Below are positions 8,276-15,869 of a stretch of 20,514 nt of DNA, piece after piece (the stretch's first letter is position 1; every line of letters starts with the position of its first letter). Source of the stretch: Chara braunii. Its lineage: Eukaryota > Streptophyta > Charophyceae > Charales > Characeae. The stretch spans positions 204,204-224,717 of the forward strand of contig BFEA01000302.1 of the NCBI GenBank assembly GCA_003427395.1. Reading direction: 5' to 3'. The notes beneath the pieces were generated by a model. The model was not told the origin of the DNA. It worked only from the letters and a program-made list of their open reading frames with translations, and made no database searches. Position numbers and translations under genes: made by a program.

Positions 8276-8484
8276 GCTATTCCACGTGCAAGGGACTCTA
8301 GGATGCACACGGAGAGCGGGAACGCCGGGGAGAGTTGGACCTACGTTTATCGAACGTTCCGAAAGTTTTCGGCGAATGCCATCAACGGCTACAATTTCTA
8401 AATCCCCTCACGTATCGGAGCCGCTATGCCTTATCTTATCCGACTTCACGTCACCAATACGGTCGAGAAAAATTCCTGCTTTTC
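8276..8484 (+). CDS. Exon 3: middle of malectin-like domain 1, with in-frame TAA
   Basis: In the frame with codons at 8345, 8348 and so on, the translation reads SWTYVYRTFRKFSANAING, then YNF, a TAA stop at 8399-8401, then IPSRIGAAMPYLIRLHVTNT. Both sides of the stop are clearly malectin-like: the (L/V)Y-x-T-x-R strand and the YLIRLHF strand found in the middle of this domain. No GT/AG pair near the stop would splice it out. The gene copy is therefore either a pseudogene, a null allele or an assembly error. Start (8276, 8293 or 8302) and end (8461 or 8484) are uncertain; none of the donors is strong. The following DNA is a long pyrimidine tract, as expected for an intron. Confidence 0.7.
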
Positions 8485-8499
8485 GTCCCGTACTACAAA

Positions 8500-8715
8500 C
8501 ATCCCTCACTCTCCTTACTCTCCCCGCTCTCCTCAGTCTCCCCACTCTCCTCGCTCTCCTCGTCCCCTCACTCTCTTCACTCTCCTCTATCTCCTCATTC
8601 TCCTCATTCTCCTCGCTCCTCTCACTCCTCTCACTCTCCTCTATCTCCTCAGTCTCCTTATTCTCCTCATTCTCCTTATTTTCCTCATGCTCCTCATTCC
8701 CCTCAATCTCCTAAA
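8500..8715. repeat. CTCCT(C/T)A-type polypyrimidine minisatellite
   Basis: About 215 bp of irregular CTCCTCACTCTC-like units contain almost no purine other than isolated A and G. Plus frames translate to Ser-Pro or Leu strings resembling extensin, which is a compositional artefact. It lies between two malectin-like exons in different frames, so it is most likely intronic. Confidence 0.9.
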
Positions 8716-8841
8716 TCTCGAAGTAGTGTAGATTCGGTATTCAAGTCCACTACTGATAGTGATAGGCTGGCAGATAACGTTGTCGTGCATTCGAAAGGAG
8801 GCTGTTATGGGGATGCACGGTGGCGATCACGTGCATTGCAG

Positions 8842-9351
8842 AGATGCTTCTGGGTGACACTGAGAGAAACCAGAGTGGTGCTCTTCAACTACTCGCTAGC
8901 AGATGCCAAGGCAGGCAACAACCCGCCTCCGGACTCAACGCAAGCCAATACTGCTTACCAACCAAGGGAGTGTGTGACCTCAGTTCATGAGCTGATTGCG
9001 TTTCCAGTTAACGGGCAGCTGACAATCGGATTCGATCCGTGCTATAGCGGCGGGGAGGGGAAGCAGAAGCAGCGCCAGGAACGGAGGCAGCACAATTGTT
9101 GTTGCAAATTGCAATCCGCTGCTGCTGCTGCTAGTGTTACTATATCCACAGCAGAAGAATATACGGGCAGCGGAGTCAGCGGACGGTTGGCGGCAAAACG
9201 TTCAACGAGAAATTCGCCGGACGACTACTTCGGTCCTGACGGAGGAGGTAGGTTTCTCGATCCCGCTCTTAGTGCCATCGAGATTTTGCCGATTCTTTTC
9301 TCAAATTCGGCGCCGCCGCCGTCTAATGGCTATCAGCCGCCGTCGGAAACG
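8842..9351 (+). CDS. Exon(s) 4: C-terminal part of malectin-like domain 1
   Basis: An excellent acceptor (GTGCATTGCAG, ending 8841) precedes RCFWVTLRETRVVLFNYSLA and then DAKAG. This matches the R-x-F-x-V-x-x-x-x-x-V-L-x-x-Y-x-L strand and the A-x-A-G turn of malectin-like domains. ECVTSVHELIAFPVNGQLTI then GFDP gives the closing F-x-V-x-x-G-x-L-x-I strand. FLDPALSAIEILPI at about 9253-9293 is the terminal A-I-E-I strand. The 213 bp between them (9039-9251) could be an intron: donor GTGCTA, acceptor GTAG, phase 2 on both sides. It is also open in frame, so retention is possible. A donor GTAACG at 9352 (phase 0) would close this exon. Family assignment is firm; internal splicing is not. Confidence 0.7.
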
Positions 9352-9513
9352 GTAACGGAACGTCGAACTCCGTTAAGCGCTGCCTTCTTCCCTGAGGAAA
9401 GGCCGCCGATGTCGCCTGTGTTGTCGTCTTCGTTCCAACTTCAATCAGAAGCAGAAGCGATGGTGCGCGCATCGTCGTCGGCGAACCCGACACAGCGGAC
9501 GCAGCTGCGCGAG

Positions 9514-9634
9514 GACGTGATTCTTCTTCTCGTTCATCGAATCAACTGCGGCGGCGCGAAAGAGGTGGTAGTTGATTCGTTCGATCCGCTTGGAAGACGT
9601 TGGAATCCGGATGACGGAGTCGGCTACCGCAATG
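9514..9634 (+). CDS. Exon 5: N-terminal part of malectin-like domain 2
   Basis: The frame gives HRINCGGAKEVVVDSFDPLG and then RRWNPDDG, a second copy of the R-I-N-C-G-G ... D ... G-R-x-W opening seen in exon 2. Tandem malectin-like domains are known in plant receptors such as the CrRLK1L group. A phase-0 acceptor (GCGAG at 9509-9513) and a phase-1 donor (ATG|GTTGCG at 9634/9635) fit the neighbouring pieces, but neither site is strong. The frame is open on both sides, so the piece could be part of one long exon from 8842 to 10895. Confidence 0.65.
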
Positions 9635-9671
9635 GTTGCGCTCGAGATCACCATCCTTCCTCTGAAGCTGT

Positions 9672-9726
9672 CGCTTCTCCTTATTCTCCTTCTCCTTCTC
9701 CTTCTCCTTCTCCTTCTTCTTCTTCT

Positions 9727-9762
<36 letters not shown>
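9672..9762. repeat. (TCTCCT)n/(TTC)n/(GCT)n microsatellite
   Basis: A run of CTTCTC hexamers passes into TTC and then GCT triplets. In the receptor frame it would give Ser-Pro, Ser and Ala runs, and on the other strand Ser/Arg runs. Being triplet-based it keeps the frame open. Confidence 0.95.
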
Positions 9763-9763
<1 letters not shown>

Positions 9764-10106
9764 GTGCTGGTATCAGATTTCAGCCACACAACGCACCACG
9801 ATTCTTCACCACATTATCTAAGGTCAGCCTTCGTCATCAGGGAACGGAACCTCCATGCCAGCCTGACGGTCAAGTTGAACTCGATTCAACGCCGAAAGCC
9901 TGCAGCAGCAGCGCCGGGATCGCGTCTTTCAGGCGATCCGGAAGAGGAGATCAGAAGAGTCCGACTGTGAGGACTTTCAGCCTGGTCCCGACCGCCGTGC
10001 TGCAGACTCGGAGAGTGGGTGTCACTCCCTCCCAAGGAACTGGTGAACCTGCATCCCGATCGAGGCAGGATGGCAGCAACATCAAAACCAGCGGTGGAAC
10101 GGGAAC

Positions 10107-10440
10107 CGACAGATGCAATGGTAGCAGCAGGAGCAGCAGCAGCAGCAGCAAGACCATCGGCGGTCAAACCGGTACCGACAGATGCAATGGTACCAGCAGC
10201 AGCAGCAGCAAGACCAGCGGAGGTGGAATCGGTACCCACAGATGCAATGGTACCAGCAGCAGCATCAGCAGCGGCAAGACCAGCGGAGGTGGAACTGGTA
10301 CCGAGTCTACCGACCGATGCAATGGTACCACCAGCAGCAGCAGCAGCGGCAAGACCAGCGGAGCTGGAACTGGTACCGAGTCTACCGACAGATGCAATGG
10401 TACCAGCAGCAGCAGCAGCAGCAGCAACAGTAGCAGCAGG
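10107..10440 (+). repeat. Five-unit minisatellite encoding Cys/N-glycosylation-sequon repeats
   Basis: Units start with ACCGACAGATGCAATGGTA or a close variant. The AGATGCAATG core lies at 10111, 10180, 10240, 10315 and 10390, giving periods of 69, 60, 75 and 75 bp, all multiples of three. In the receptor frame each unit reads T(D/H)RCNG(S/T) followed by Ser runs and KTxGGGTG. Every unit thus carries one Cys and one N-x-S/T sequon. All three plus frames are open here, so coding status is not proved. It lies between the two parts of malectin-like domain 2 and may instead be a (CAG)-rich intronic minisatellite. Confidence 0.9.
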
Positions 10441-10498
10441 CCGCGCTCTGGGCCATCGAACCCACGATCTCCTGATCGGCAATTTCCTGGTCTTGCAG

Positions 10499-10895
10499 AC
10501 TCAAATAATGATGTGCAGGTATCGTTGACCGCGAGTCAGCAGTCGGAATCCAGACGTAGTCTACTTTATAAGGTGAAAGTCGATTCTCGGAAGGATGTCC
10601 AGGTGCGGCTCATCTTTGCTGAGCTGTCCTCGGAGGTCATTGACCAACGAAGCAGACTCAGCAGAGTCTTCGACGTGCTCATTTGTGGCGAGTTGAGGTT
10701 CTCTGACGTGGACATCTACGAGAAGGCTCAAGGAAAATTCAAGGCGGTCGAGTTGGTCGTAGACAAATGCGGATCTTGTGACGGGAAGCTGGAGTTGGAG
10801 CTGCGCGCTAAGCCCTCCAGTGCTCTCCCGCCTGCACTCAATGCCTTCGAGATACATACACGAATTCCAGGAAACACACGATCATCCGACGGTTC
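10499..10895 (+). CDS. Exon 6: remainder of malectin-like domain 2
   Basis: A strong acceptor (TTTCCTGGTCTTGCAG, ending 10498) precedes 132 codons. VSLTASQQSESRRSLLYKVK then VDSRKDVQVRLIFAE is the Y-T-A-R ... Y-x-F-x-V ... V-x-L-x-F-A-E block. RLSRVFDVLICGELRFSDVD is the R-x-F-D-V-x-x-x-G strand. GSCDGKLELELRAKPSS and ALPPALNAFEIHTRIPG are the closing strands; P-x-L-N-A-x-E-I is diagnostic of malectin-like domains. The exon starts with two bases (phase 1 before it), compatible with the 9634 donor. The donor GTAATC at 10896 (phase 2) joins in frame to the acceptor at 10962 across a 67-nt intron. This is the most secure exon of the gene. Confidence 0.85.
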
Positions 10896-10962
10896 GTAAT
10901 CTACTTTCGGTTGACCTTGACCAACCTAGTACATGTTTGTTTGTGAGTTACACCTCTTTCAG

Positions 10963-11104
10963 TCGTGTGCTGACGGATTCTGCGAATGTCTACTTGTCGC
11001 TTAGACGTCGGCATTCAATGGAAAAAGTGACTTCAACTGACTTGTCCGTGACTGTCTCAGGAGAACTGAGTTATCTCCGAGTCTCATTTGCCAAAAATTC
11101 CAAT
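10963..11104 (+). CDS. Exon 7: post-malectin segment, 3' end uncertain
   Basis: A very good acceptor (CACCTCTTTCAG, ending 10962) leaves one base, completing the phase-2 codon from exon 6. The frame then reads RVLTDSANVYLSLRRRHSME and continues DLSVTVSGELSYLRVSFAK, a beta-strand-rich pattern that could be the last strands of the malectin-like region or a linker before the LRR. The frame hits TGA at about 11111 unless a donor is used earlier; no strong GT donor is visible (GTCTCA at about 11082 is the best). If the stop were real, the protein would be a secreted malectin-like protein without LRRs. Confidence 0.45.
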
Positions 11105-11189
11105 CATGAATGATTTCAGCAACCCGCCTCCTGAGTTCCCCCAACTTCTCCGTATTTGCAGCTGCTGTTCCGTCATCCTCCGAGTGTTG

Positions 11190-11324
<135 letters not shown>

Positions 11325-11642
11325 CCCTATGTCTTGCCCCGCCGCCGGCCTGGGTTGTGTACCAGCGCAGACATCGTGAACCGTAGCGGTAGATTACTGT
11401 GTAGTTTCGGGGGAAATCATAACTTCATAAGCACTCAAAGTTTGAGAAGCCTCTTCTTTGGTCTTCGCTGGTTCGTACGTGTTAGCATCTGCAGTTTTCG
11501 CTTGAACTGCACCATAAGGATTGAATGTTGATGCGTGGGAACAGTCCCACTGTGCTGTCCATCCTTGTTGTGTTGTGACTGGTCACTGTTGTCGTCTGTG
11601 CAGTTACTGCCTTGTTGGCTGTGCGCTCGTCTTTTAAACTAG

Positions 11643-11781
11643 GGAGCGACGATGAGGACCACAGTCGTGACTCGGACGTGGATCATTCCACGTCAGCTTG
11701 GAGTCTAAGCGATCCTTGTAGGCCCCCAGCTTGGACGGGAGTTTACTGCCAATCTTCATCACCACCTGTGGTATCTGCACT
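11643..11781 (+). CDS. Exon 8: LRR N-terminal cap
   Basis: The acceptor GTCTTTTAAACTAG ends at 11642. Two bases then 45 codons give SDDEDHSRDSDVDHSTSAWS and LSDPCRPPAWTGVYC, ending VVSAL at a consensus donor, ACT|GTAAGA (phase 2). W-x-x-x-D-P-C-x-P-x-x-W-x-G-V-x-C is the standard LRRNT signature joining the extracellular region to the first LRR of plant LRR receptors. The acidic lead-in is unusual; family members normally have a D-V-x-A-L-x-x-I-K helix here, which may lie on an unrecognised exon in 11110-11640. The phase-2 donor joins exactly to the LRR exon at 15563, creating the codon for Leu. Confidence 0.8.
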
Positions 11782-11876
11782 GTAAGAACACCTCTTCTTA
11801 CGCTCTCGCTCTCGCTCCCCCTCCCACTCCTAATCCCTCATTGTGATTTGTTCTGCTATGTTAAGACTTCAGAAAA

Positions 11877-11960
11877 TTAAGACTGAACTTGAACTTCAGA
11901 ATCTTAAGACTGAACTTGAACTTCAGAATCTTAAGACTGAACTTGAACTTCAGAATCTTC
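11877..11960. repeat. 27-bp minisatellite, about three units
   Basis: TTAAGACTGAACTTGAACTT plus CAGAATC is repeated three times with almost no change, inside the large LRR intron. Confidence 0.95.
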
Positions 11961-12156
11961 TGCCAAGTGCCCCTTCTACTATTCGGATTCGAGTTCATTC
12001 AATCTATGTTATCTAATTGGCCGGCTTCATTGCCACCGCATAGGAAAAATCATCTGGGCCTCAGCTGAGTCTAGTCCTTCCTACACTATCGGTCGAGTAC
12101 CAGACATGGGAGAGACCACCTTTTACTGTGTATTGTCTGCTACACGTCTCGTCTGT

Positions 12157-12192
12157 TGTGACCTGTTGTGACGCGTTGTGACGTGTTGTGAG
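12157..12192. repeat. GTTGTGAC(C/G)(T/C) short tandem repeat
   Basis: Four copies of a 9-10-bp GTTGTGAC-based unit. Confidence 0.8.
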
Positions 12193-12246
12193 TCTTATGA
12201 CCAACTGGAACCTACGTGCATGGCTTGTTTCTTGTGTGGGTCCTGT

Positions 12247-12606
12247 GGGATCAAGATTATTGGGAAAAGTCATTAAGACGTCCCCGCGACGAAACCTTTG
12301 TATCCATTTCCCCCCAGCGGAGGAAAAATGTGCCGGAATCACTTTCGGCGGCATATTTGCACCCTGCAAAACACTTCCCCGCAATTTTTACTCAGCGCCG
12401 AAGCGGCCGTTACCGGCCAGCCAGGGTGCAAAAATGACACCAAAACCAGACAATGTGTTCTTTGGAATATAAAATGAGTGTGTTCTTTGGACCTGCGGCA
12501 CTTTTTTCTCCGTTGGGGGGGAAATGGATACAAAGGTTTCGTCGCGGGATACAAAGGTTTCGTCGCGGGGGGAAGGTTTTATGACTTTTCCCAAGATTAT
12601 TGATCA
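12247..12606. mobile_element. Foldback element abutting the U6 sequence
   Basis: The left arm (12247-12336) and right arm (about 12491-12606) are inverted copies. Both contain GCGACGAAACCTTTGTATCC, GGGAAAAGTCAT(T/A)A and a GTGCCG end in the appropriate orientation. The right arm has a 21-bp tandem duplication of GATACAAAGGTTTCGTCGCGG that the left lacks. Nested inside is a second inversion, ATTTGCACCCTG (about 12354) against CAGGGTGCAAAAAT (about 12422). The outer tip of the right arm ends exactly where U6 begins. It could be a foldback transposon beside which U6 was inserted, or an inverted duplication of a U6 5' flank. A degenerate TATA (TTTTATGA, about 12577) lies 30 nt before U6. Confidence 0.75.
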
Positions 12607-12708
12607 GTCCTTCGGGACATCCGTTAAAATTGGAACGATACAGAGAAGATTAGTATGGCCCCTGCGCAAGGATGACACGCATGAATCGAGAAATGGTTCA
12701 ATGTTTTC
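12607..12708 (+). ncRNA. U6: U6 snRNA retrocopy (pseudogene)
   Basis: The sequence matches plant U6 over its full length, including AAAATTGGAACGATACAGAG, then AAGATTAG, and CCCCTGCGCAAGGATGACAC. U6 is the catalytic RNA of the spliceosome. The ACAGAGA box is intact, but the catalytic AGC triad is AGT (C to T at 12654). The 5' hairpin is GTCC-TTCG-GGAC, one pair shorter than the usual plant form with both sides shortened together. The 3' end is GTTTTC followed by 14 A (12709-12722) rather than a run of T. A 6-bp repeat GATCAG flanks the copy (12602-12607 and 12726-12731). Poly(A) and a broken triad indicate LINE-mediated retroposition and loss of function. It lies inside the large LRR intron. 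Confidence 0.92.
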
Positions 12709-13026
12709 AAAAAAAAAAAAAAGAAGATCAGACCGTGACTGTCAGTCTGTCACTGACTGACTGTTTGAATTCAAAAATAATGCAACCGACGTGTCCTGAA
12801 CACCCTGCGGTTTCTCTGCAAAGCCCCATGATATTGCAAAAACGCGTGGCACTACGTAGTCTTTTTCTCTCTTTTTTGGAATTTTCCCCTTTTAAGTTAT
12901 ATTCGATGGAACTTCCGGGTTTCGTTATGGAGTCATTTTTGATAATATGATAACGTGAGCGATGTCCTCCGGCGTATCTACCTCTGAGTCATGTTCCCCC
13001 CCCCCCCCACCCCTTCCCTCTATTAT

Positions 13027-13069
13027 AACCAGTGTCATTCAAACCAATGTCATTGCAATGACACTGGTT
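13027..13069. repeat. Perfect inverted repeat, 13-bp arms
   Basis: AACCAGTGTCATT (13027-13039) and AATGACACTGGTT (13057-13069) are exact complements with a 17-nt loop, which itself contains another CAATGTCATTG half-copy. It may be a tiny foldback or a serial slippage product. Confidence 0.85.
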
Positions 13070-13291
13070 TTAGTTAATCTCTTTCTTTTGTTATGACTAC
13101 CATGATATGTATTGATCGGGCGGAGCTTGCTTCGTCTTTTCCTCTCTGGATTCTGGACTGCATAAGTGAACCGCACGACGGGAAATTCGCACGATCGCAT
13201 ATTCACCGATTACCCCACCCACCAGGTGCGTGAGTAGTACCGTACCGTGATGATAATGGAATTTATGGAAAGACGATAATCACACACGTAA

Positions 13292-13295
13292 AAAA

Positions 13296-13331
<36 letters not shown>

Positions 13332-13335
13332 AATC
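13292..13335. repeat. (AAT)n/(AAAT)n microsatellite
   Basis: An A run followed by about ten TAA units and then AAAT units. Confidence 0.95.
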
Positions 13336-13466
13336 ACACGTAATTGATAGTGACCGTGCTCGATTTCTTAACCAGTCAACCGGTCGCTGACTCGCTGGTT
13401 GTTGAAACTTCCAAATTAAAGCAAATAGTACTTGGAATAGTGCTGCTAAGGTTTTTTCAAACGTTT

Positions 13467-13469
<3 letters not shown>

Positions 13470-13498
<29 letters not shown>
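13470..13498 (-). repeat. Poly(T), possible retroposon tail on the minus strand
   Basis: Twenty-nine T in a row, followed by GTTTGTTTG. On the minus strand this is a poly(A) run that could end a retrocopy, but I recognise no element upstream of it. Confidence 0.9.
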
Positions 13499-13693
13499 GT
13501 TTGTTTGAACAAACGTTTGTCTTTTGCACTTTCCAATGTTTCCATTACCCGTGGGACTCGACATCCTATCAAAGGATCGAAGAGAAGGCGCTAGTAAGTT
13601 GCTAACGCGAAGTTCTGAGCGGAACGTAACTGCGCTAGGCGTCTAGGTGCCGCAGCTGATGGACATTGGACAGATTAGTAGATTATCACACAC

Positions 13694-13761
13694 GGAATCG
13701 AACTGCCGATCTCTCAGCGATGTCAGCATTACTGCCAACTCCCTCAACGATGCGCCGCCGC
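13694..13761 (-). mobile_element. tRNA-like SINE head, copy 1
   Basis: The minus strand reads GTTGAGGGAGTTGGCAGTAA (D-arm/A-box-like), then GCTGAGAGATCGGCAGTTCG and ATTCC, an almost perfect T-arm and B-box. The downstream body on the minus strand runs towards about 13600. It is the best preserved of three related copies within 400 bp. Confidence 0.65.
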
Positions 13762-13804
13762 ATGACGTGCACTGATCAAGACTGACCCAGGAACGAATCG
13801 AAGA

Positions 13805-13860
13805 CCAAGTTATCGCACTGGCGATCTCTCAGCATCAGAGCTTGGTCACCTTGGTGCCTT
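13805..13860 (-). mobile_element. tRNA-like SINE head, copy 2 (decayed)
   Basis: TGATGCTGAGAGATCGCCAG followed by TGCGAT on the minus strand matches copy 1 across the anticodon-to-B-box region, but the B-box is mutated (GTGCGAT). Confidence 0.5.
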
Positions 13861-14002
13861 AAGGATTTTTGAGGACCGGGAAACGTATTAGATTCCTAAA
13901 AACGAAGTGAGCGTTTCTTTCTGCCCCGTCTGGGGACAAACAAATGCAGAGCTTTTGCCGCGGAGGGGGTCACTACTTCTCCCATTATAGAGACTGCCCC
14001 CG

Positions 14003-14075
14003 CATGGTATCGACCTGGCGGCCTCTCAGCATCACAGCTGGGTGTGCCTCAACAATTCCAACGGAGCGCCGTAGC
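14003..14075 (-). mobile_element. tRNA-like SINE head, copy 3
   Basis: The minus strand has GGCGCTCCGTTGGAATTGTT, then GTGATGCTGAGAGGCCGCC and AGGTCGATACC (B-box-like). It shares the (T/A)GATGCTGAGAG block with copies 1 and 2. All three point the same way. Confidence 0.55.
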
Positions 14076-14603
14076 GCCTTCTCGTCAGAGTCGTCATCCA
14101 AGTTGGTTCACGTGGGATGAAATCCACAATGGCACGTGGTCCGTTCTGACTAGGTGGTCCGCACTGCGCACGCATGAAATCCATCACAGCCACGGTAAGA
14201 TTGTGTAGAGCAGAGTCTCAGACTGAGCACTCCATCCCACGGCTGAGCATTCACAGTTTGGATTATTAACCAGAAATTTCCTCGACTTATTTCTTGATTT
14301 GTGCGTCTCAATCCTTCACGGCACAGCAGGGGCAGGCAAATCTTCTCTGCATTGTTCCATTGTTCCAGTTTTAAGGAATGTCCCGAGGACTATTCTTAAT
14401 TTCATAGATGTTATCAGTAGCGATCCCGATGCAGATAATGTGCCATCTGATTATGGTACTTATTATATTTGCCATTATTTGGTCAGAATAGTTAGGATAG
14501 CTCATTGCTAACTGTATGTACATCTTCAAAGGACATACTCACGCTGAGACCCTTGGGCTGAATCTGCGCACGATTACAGTCCGATGCATGATGGGAAGAG
14601 CGG

Positions 14604-14624
14604 TTTTTTTTTTTTTTTTTTTTT
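14604..14624 (-). repeat. Poly(T), possible retroposon poly(A) tail on the minus strand
   Basis: Twenty-one T. On the minus strand the preceding sequence (14700 to 14630) ends TTGCTTGCTTACCTGAAC before the A run, but no A/B boxes are visible. Confidence 0.85.
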
Positions 14625-14746
14625 GTTCAGGTAAGCAAGCAACCTTTACCTGTATGACACCTCCGTGGCCCAGAAAATTTAATTTAATATCGTGTGGTCC
14701 GATGGACCACGGATCAGATATCAGAACAGATATATACCTTCAGATA

Positions 14747-14804
14747 CAGCATTCCATGTCTCGTTGCAGCATTCCATGTCTCGTTGCAGCATTCCGTTTC
14801 TCGT
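14747..14804. repeat. 20-bp minisatellite, three units
   Basis: CAGCATTCCATGTCTCGTTG is repeated twice exactly, followed by a third, diverged copy (CAGCATTCCGTTTCTCGT). Confidence 0.95.
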
Positions 14805-15562
14805 GCCTGGTAACTTATTAAGCAGTATGTTCCTCTTCCGCTGCCTGATGTCCTGTGGTAGTGAGATCATGTTTGGGTGTCTAAGGACAAGCGGTTGATG
14901 AAGACTGCGGCCCCATACGTGAGGTGAGGTAGGGACCAGGGCCCCCCGGTTGATAAGGGACTCTGGAAGACTCTGGGTCCTCCCAGACCAGTAGGCTGGT
15001 AGCTGGGGTGTGCGCCCCCGGCGTTAGGACTTCCCCCCGTGCTGCCGTGTGGTCTGAACTGCGGCGGGCCCCACCACTGGCAGGCCACATTTTCCTTGCA
15101 GAGAAGTACATTGACGGCCCGCTCAGGTTTGCAATGCAAAACTTGCCCTGTAGGGATGCGCCTGCACAAGCACATGTGACATGCCTGAGAACGTGATCTG
15201 CACCCAGATGTGCAGAGGGCCAGATGCTTTCAGACGGGGTTAATTAGTCCTTTCAAACGTGAAGGGCTGTTTCTTTTCTTTTGTTCCACATACACATACC
15301 GTGACATAACACGTATTGCTATTTGCTTCCGTCGGAGGTCGTCGTCTCATGATCAAGGATCTGTGTGGATGGGTAAAAATTTTGAACCATTTCTTTAAAT
15401 TGTTTGTGTGTGTCACCCTTGCCGGCTTGCACAGCAGCAGAGGGGCAGAGGGGCAAAGGGGCTGTTTCTGTCCTTCAGCCTTCAATTGAATTTTCAGAAT
15501 CACAATGTGTGGAACTGGCGTAGTGACACCTCGGACTCAAATTTGGAATACGTGATTTGCAG

Positions 15563-15706
15563 GTTTCTCGGAGGAAGGAAAATTGCTGGGATGATTGCAT
15601 CGCGAATTTCGGACTTGAAGGATCTTCAAGTGCTTGACTTGCGAGAAAACCAACTTTCTGGAAGTATTCCCAAGTCACTTGCGGACCTGCCAAAGTTAAC
15701 TTCCTT
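15563..15706 (+). CDS. Exon 9: two leucine-rich repeats
   Basis: The acceptor GTGATTTGCAG ends at 15562. One base completes the phase-2 codon of exon 8, and the frame gives FLGGRKIAGMIASRISDL, then KDLQVLDLRENQLSGSIPKS and LADLPKLTSL. The exon is exactly 144 nt (two 72-nt LRR modules) and ends TTCCTT|GTAAGG, also phase 2. Single or double 72-nt phase-2 LRR exons are usual in plant LRR receptors. The motif L-x-x-L-x-x-L-D-L-x-x-N-x-L-x-G-x-I-P is the plant-specific LRR type. The intron before it (11782-15562) is 3.8 kb and holds the U6 retrocopy, the foldback and the SINE cluster. Confidence 0.9.
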
Positions 15707-15752
15707 GTAAGGATCACTTGCTGCTAACAGTGCTAAGTATCAACTTATCAAG

Positions 15753-15852
15753 TTACTCTACAGACCATGATGAAACCGACCCAGCCCTGTGTAATAATTC
15801 TCTTTGTTCCAACTCTTGTGCCAACAGCGGCAACAGGGCACTACTGCATTGC
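15753..15852 (+). CDS. Exon 10: probable LRR C-terminal cap, tentative
   Basis: In the frame at 15769 the translation is DETDPALCNNSLCSNSCANS, resembling the N-P-x-L-C ... C motif that closes plant LRR domains. An acceptor AAG at 15751-15752 would leave one base and match the phase-2 donor of exon 9, giving a 46-nt intron with a fine branch site (TGCTAAC, about 15722-15728). A better-looking acceptor, CTACAG at 15763, is out of phase by one. Either the 46-nt intron is right or the copy has a frameshift. Downstream the frame stops at about 15868 unless a donor (GTAACA at about 15869) is used. No transmembrane segment follows. Confidence 0.4.
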
Positions 15853-15869
15853 ATTGCATAGTAACAGAC

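Larger units (their letters stand above)
14080..15562. other. LRR intron remainder
   Basis: Apart from the poly(T) at 14604-14624 and the 20-bp repeats at 14747, I see no supported gene. There is a GTGGTCC-gat-GGACCAC palindrome at about 14694-14710. An exon-like acceptor, TTTTCCTTGCAG (about 15092-15103), leads into a short frame with no recognisable domain. Confidence 0.5.

Noticed and set aside
8335-10899. Single 854-codon ORF as one real protein
   Set aside because: It runs through at least one exon (8276-8484) whose malectin-like frame is different, and through pyrimidine and triplet repeats. Strong acceptors at 8841 and 10498 indicate splicing. Only parts of it are kept as exons.
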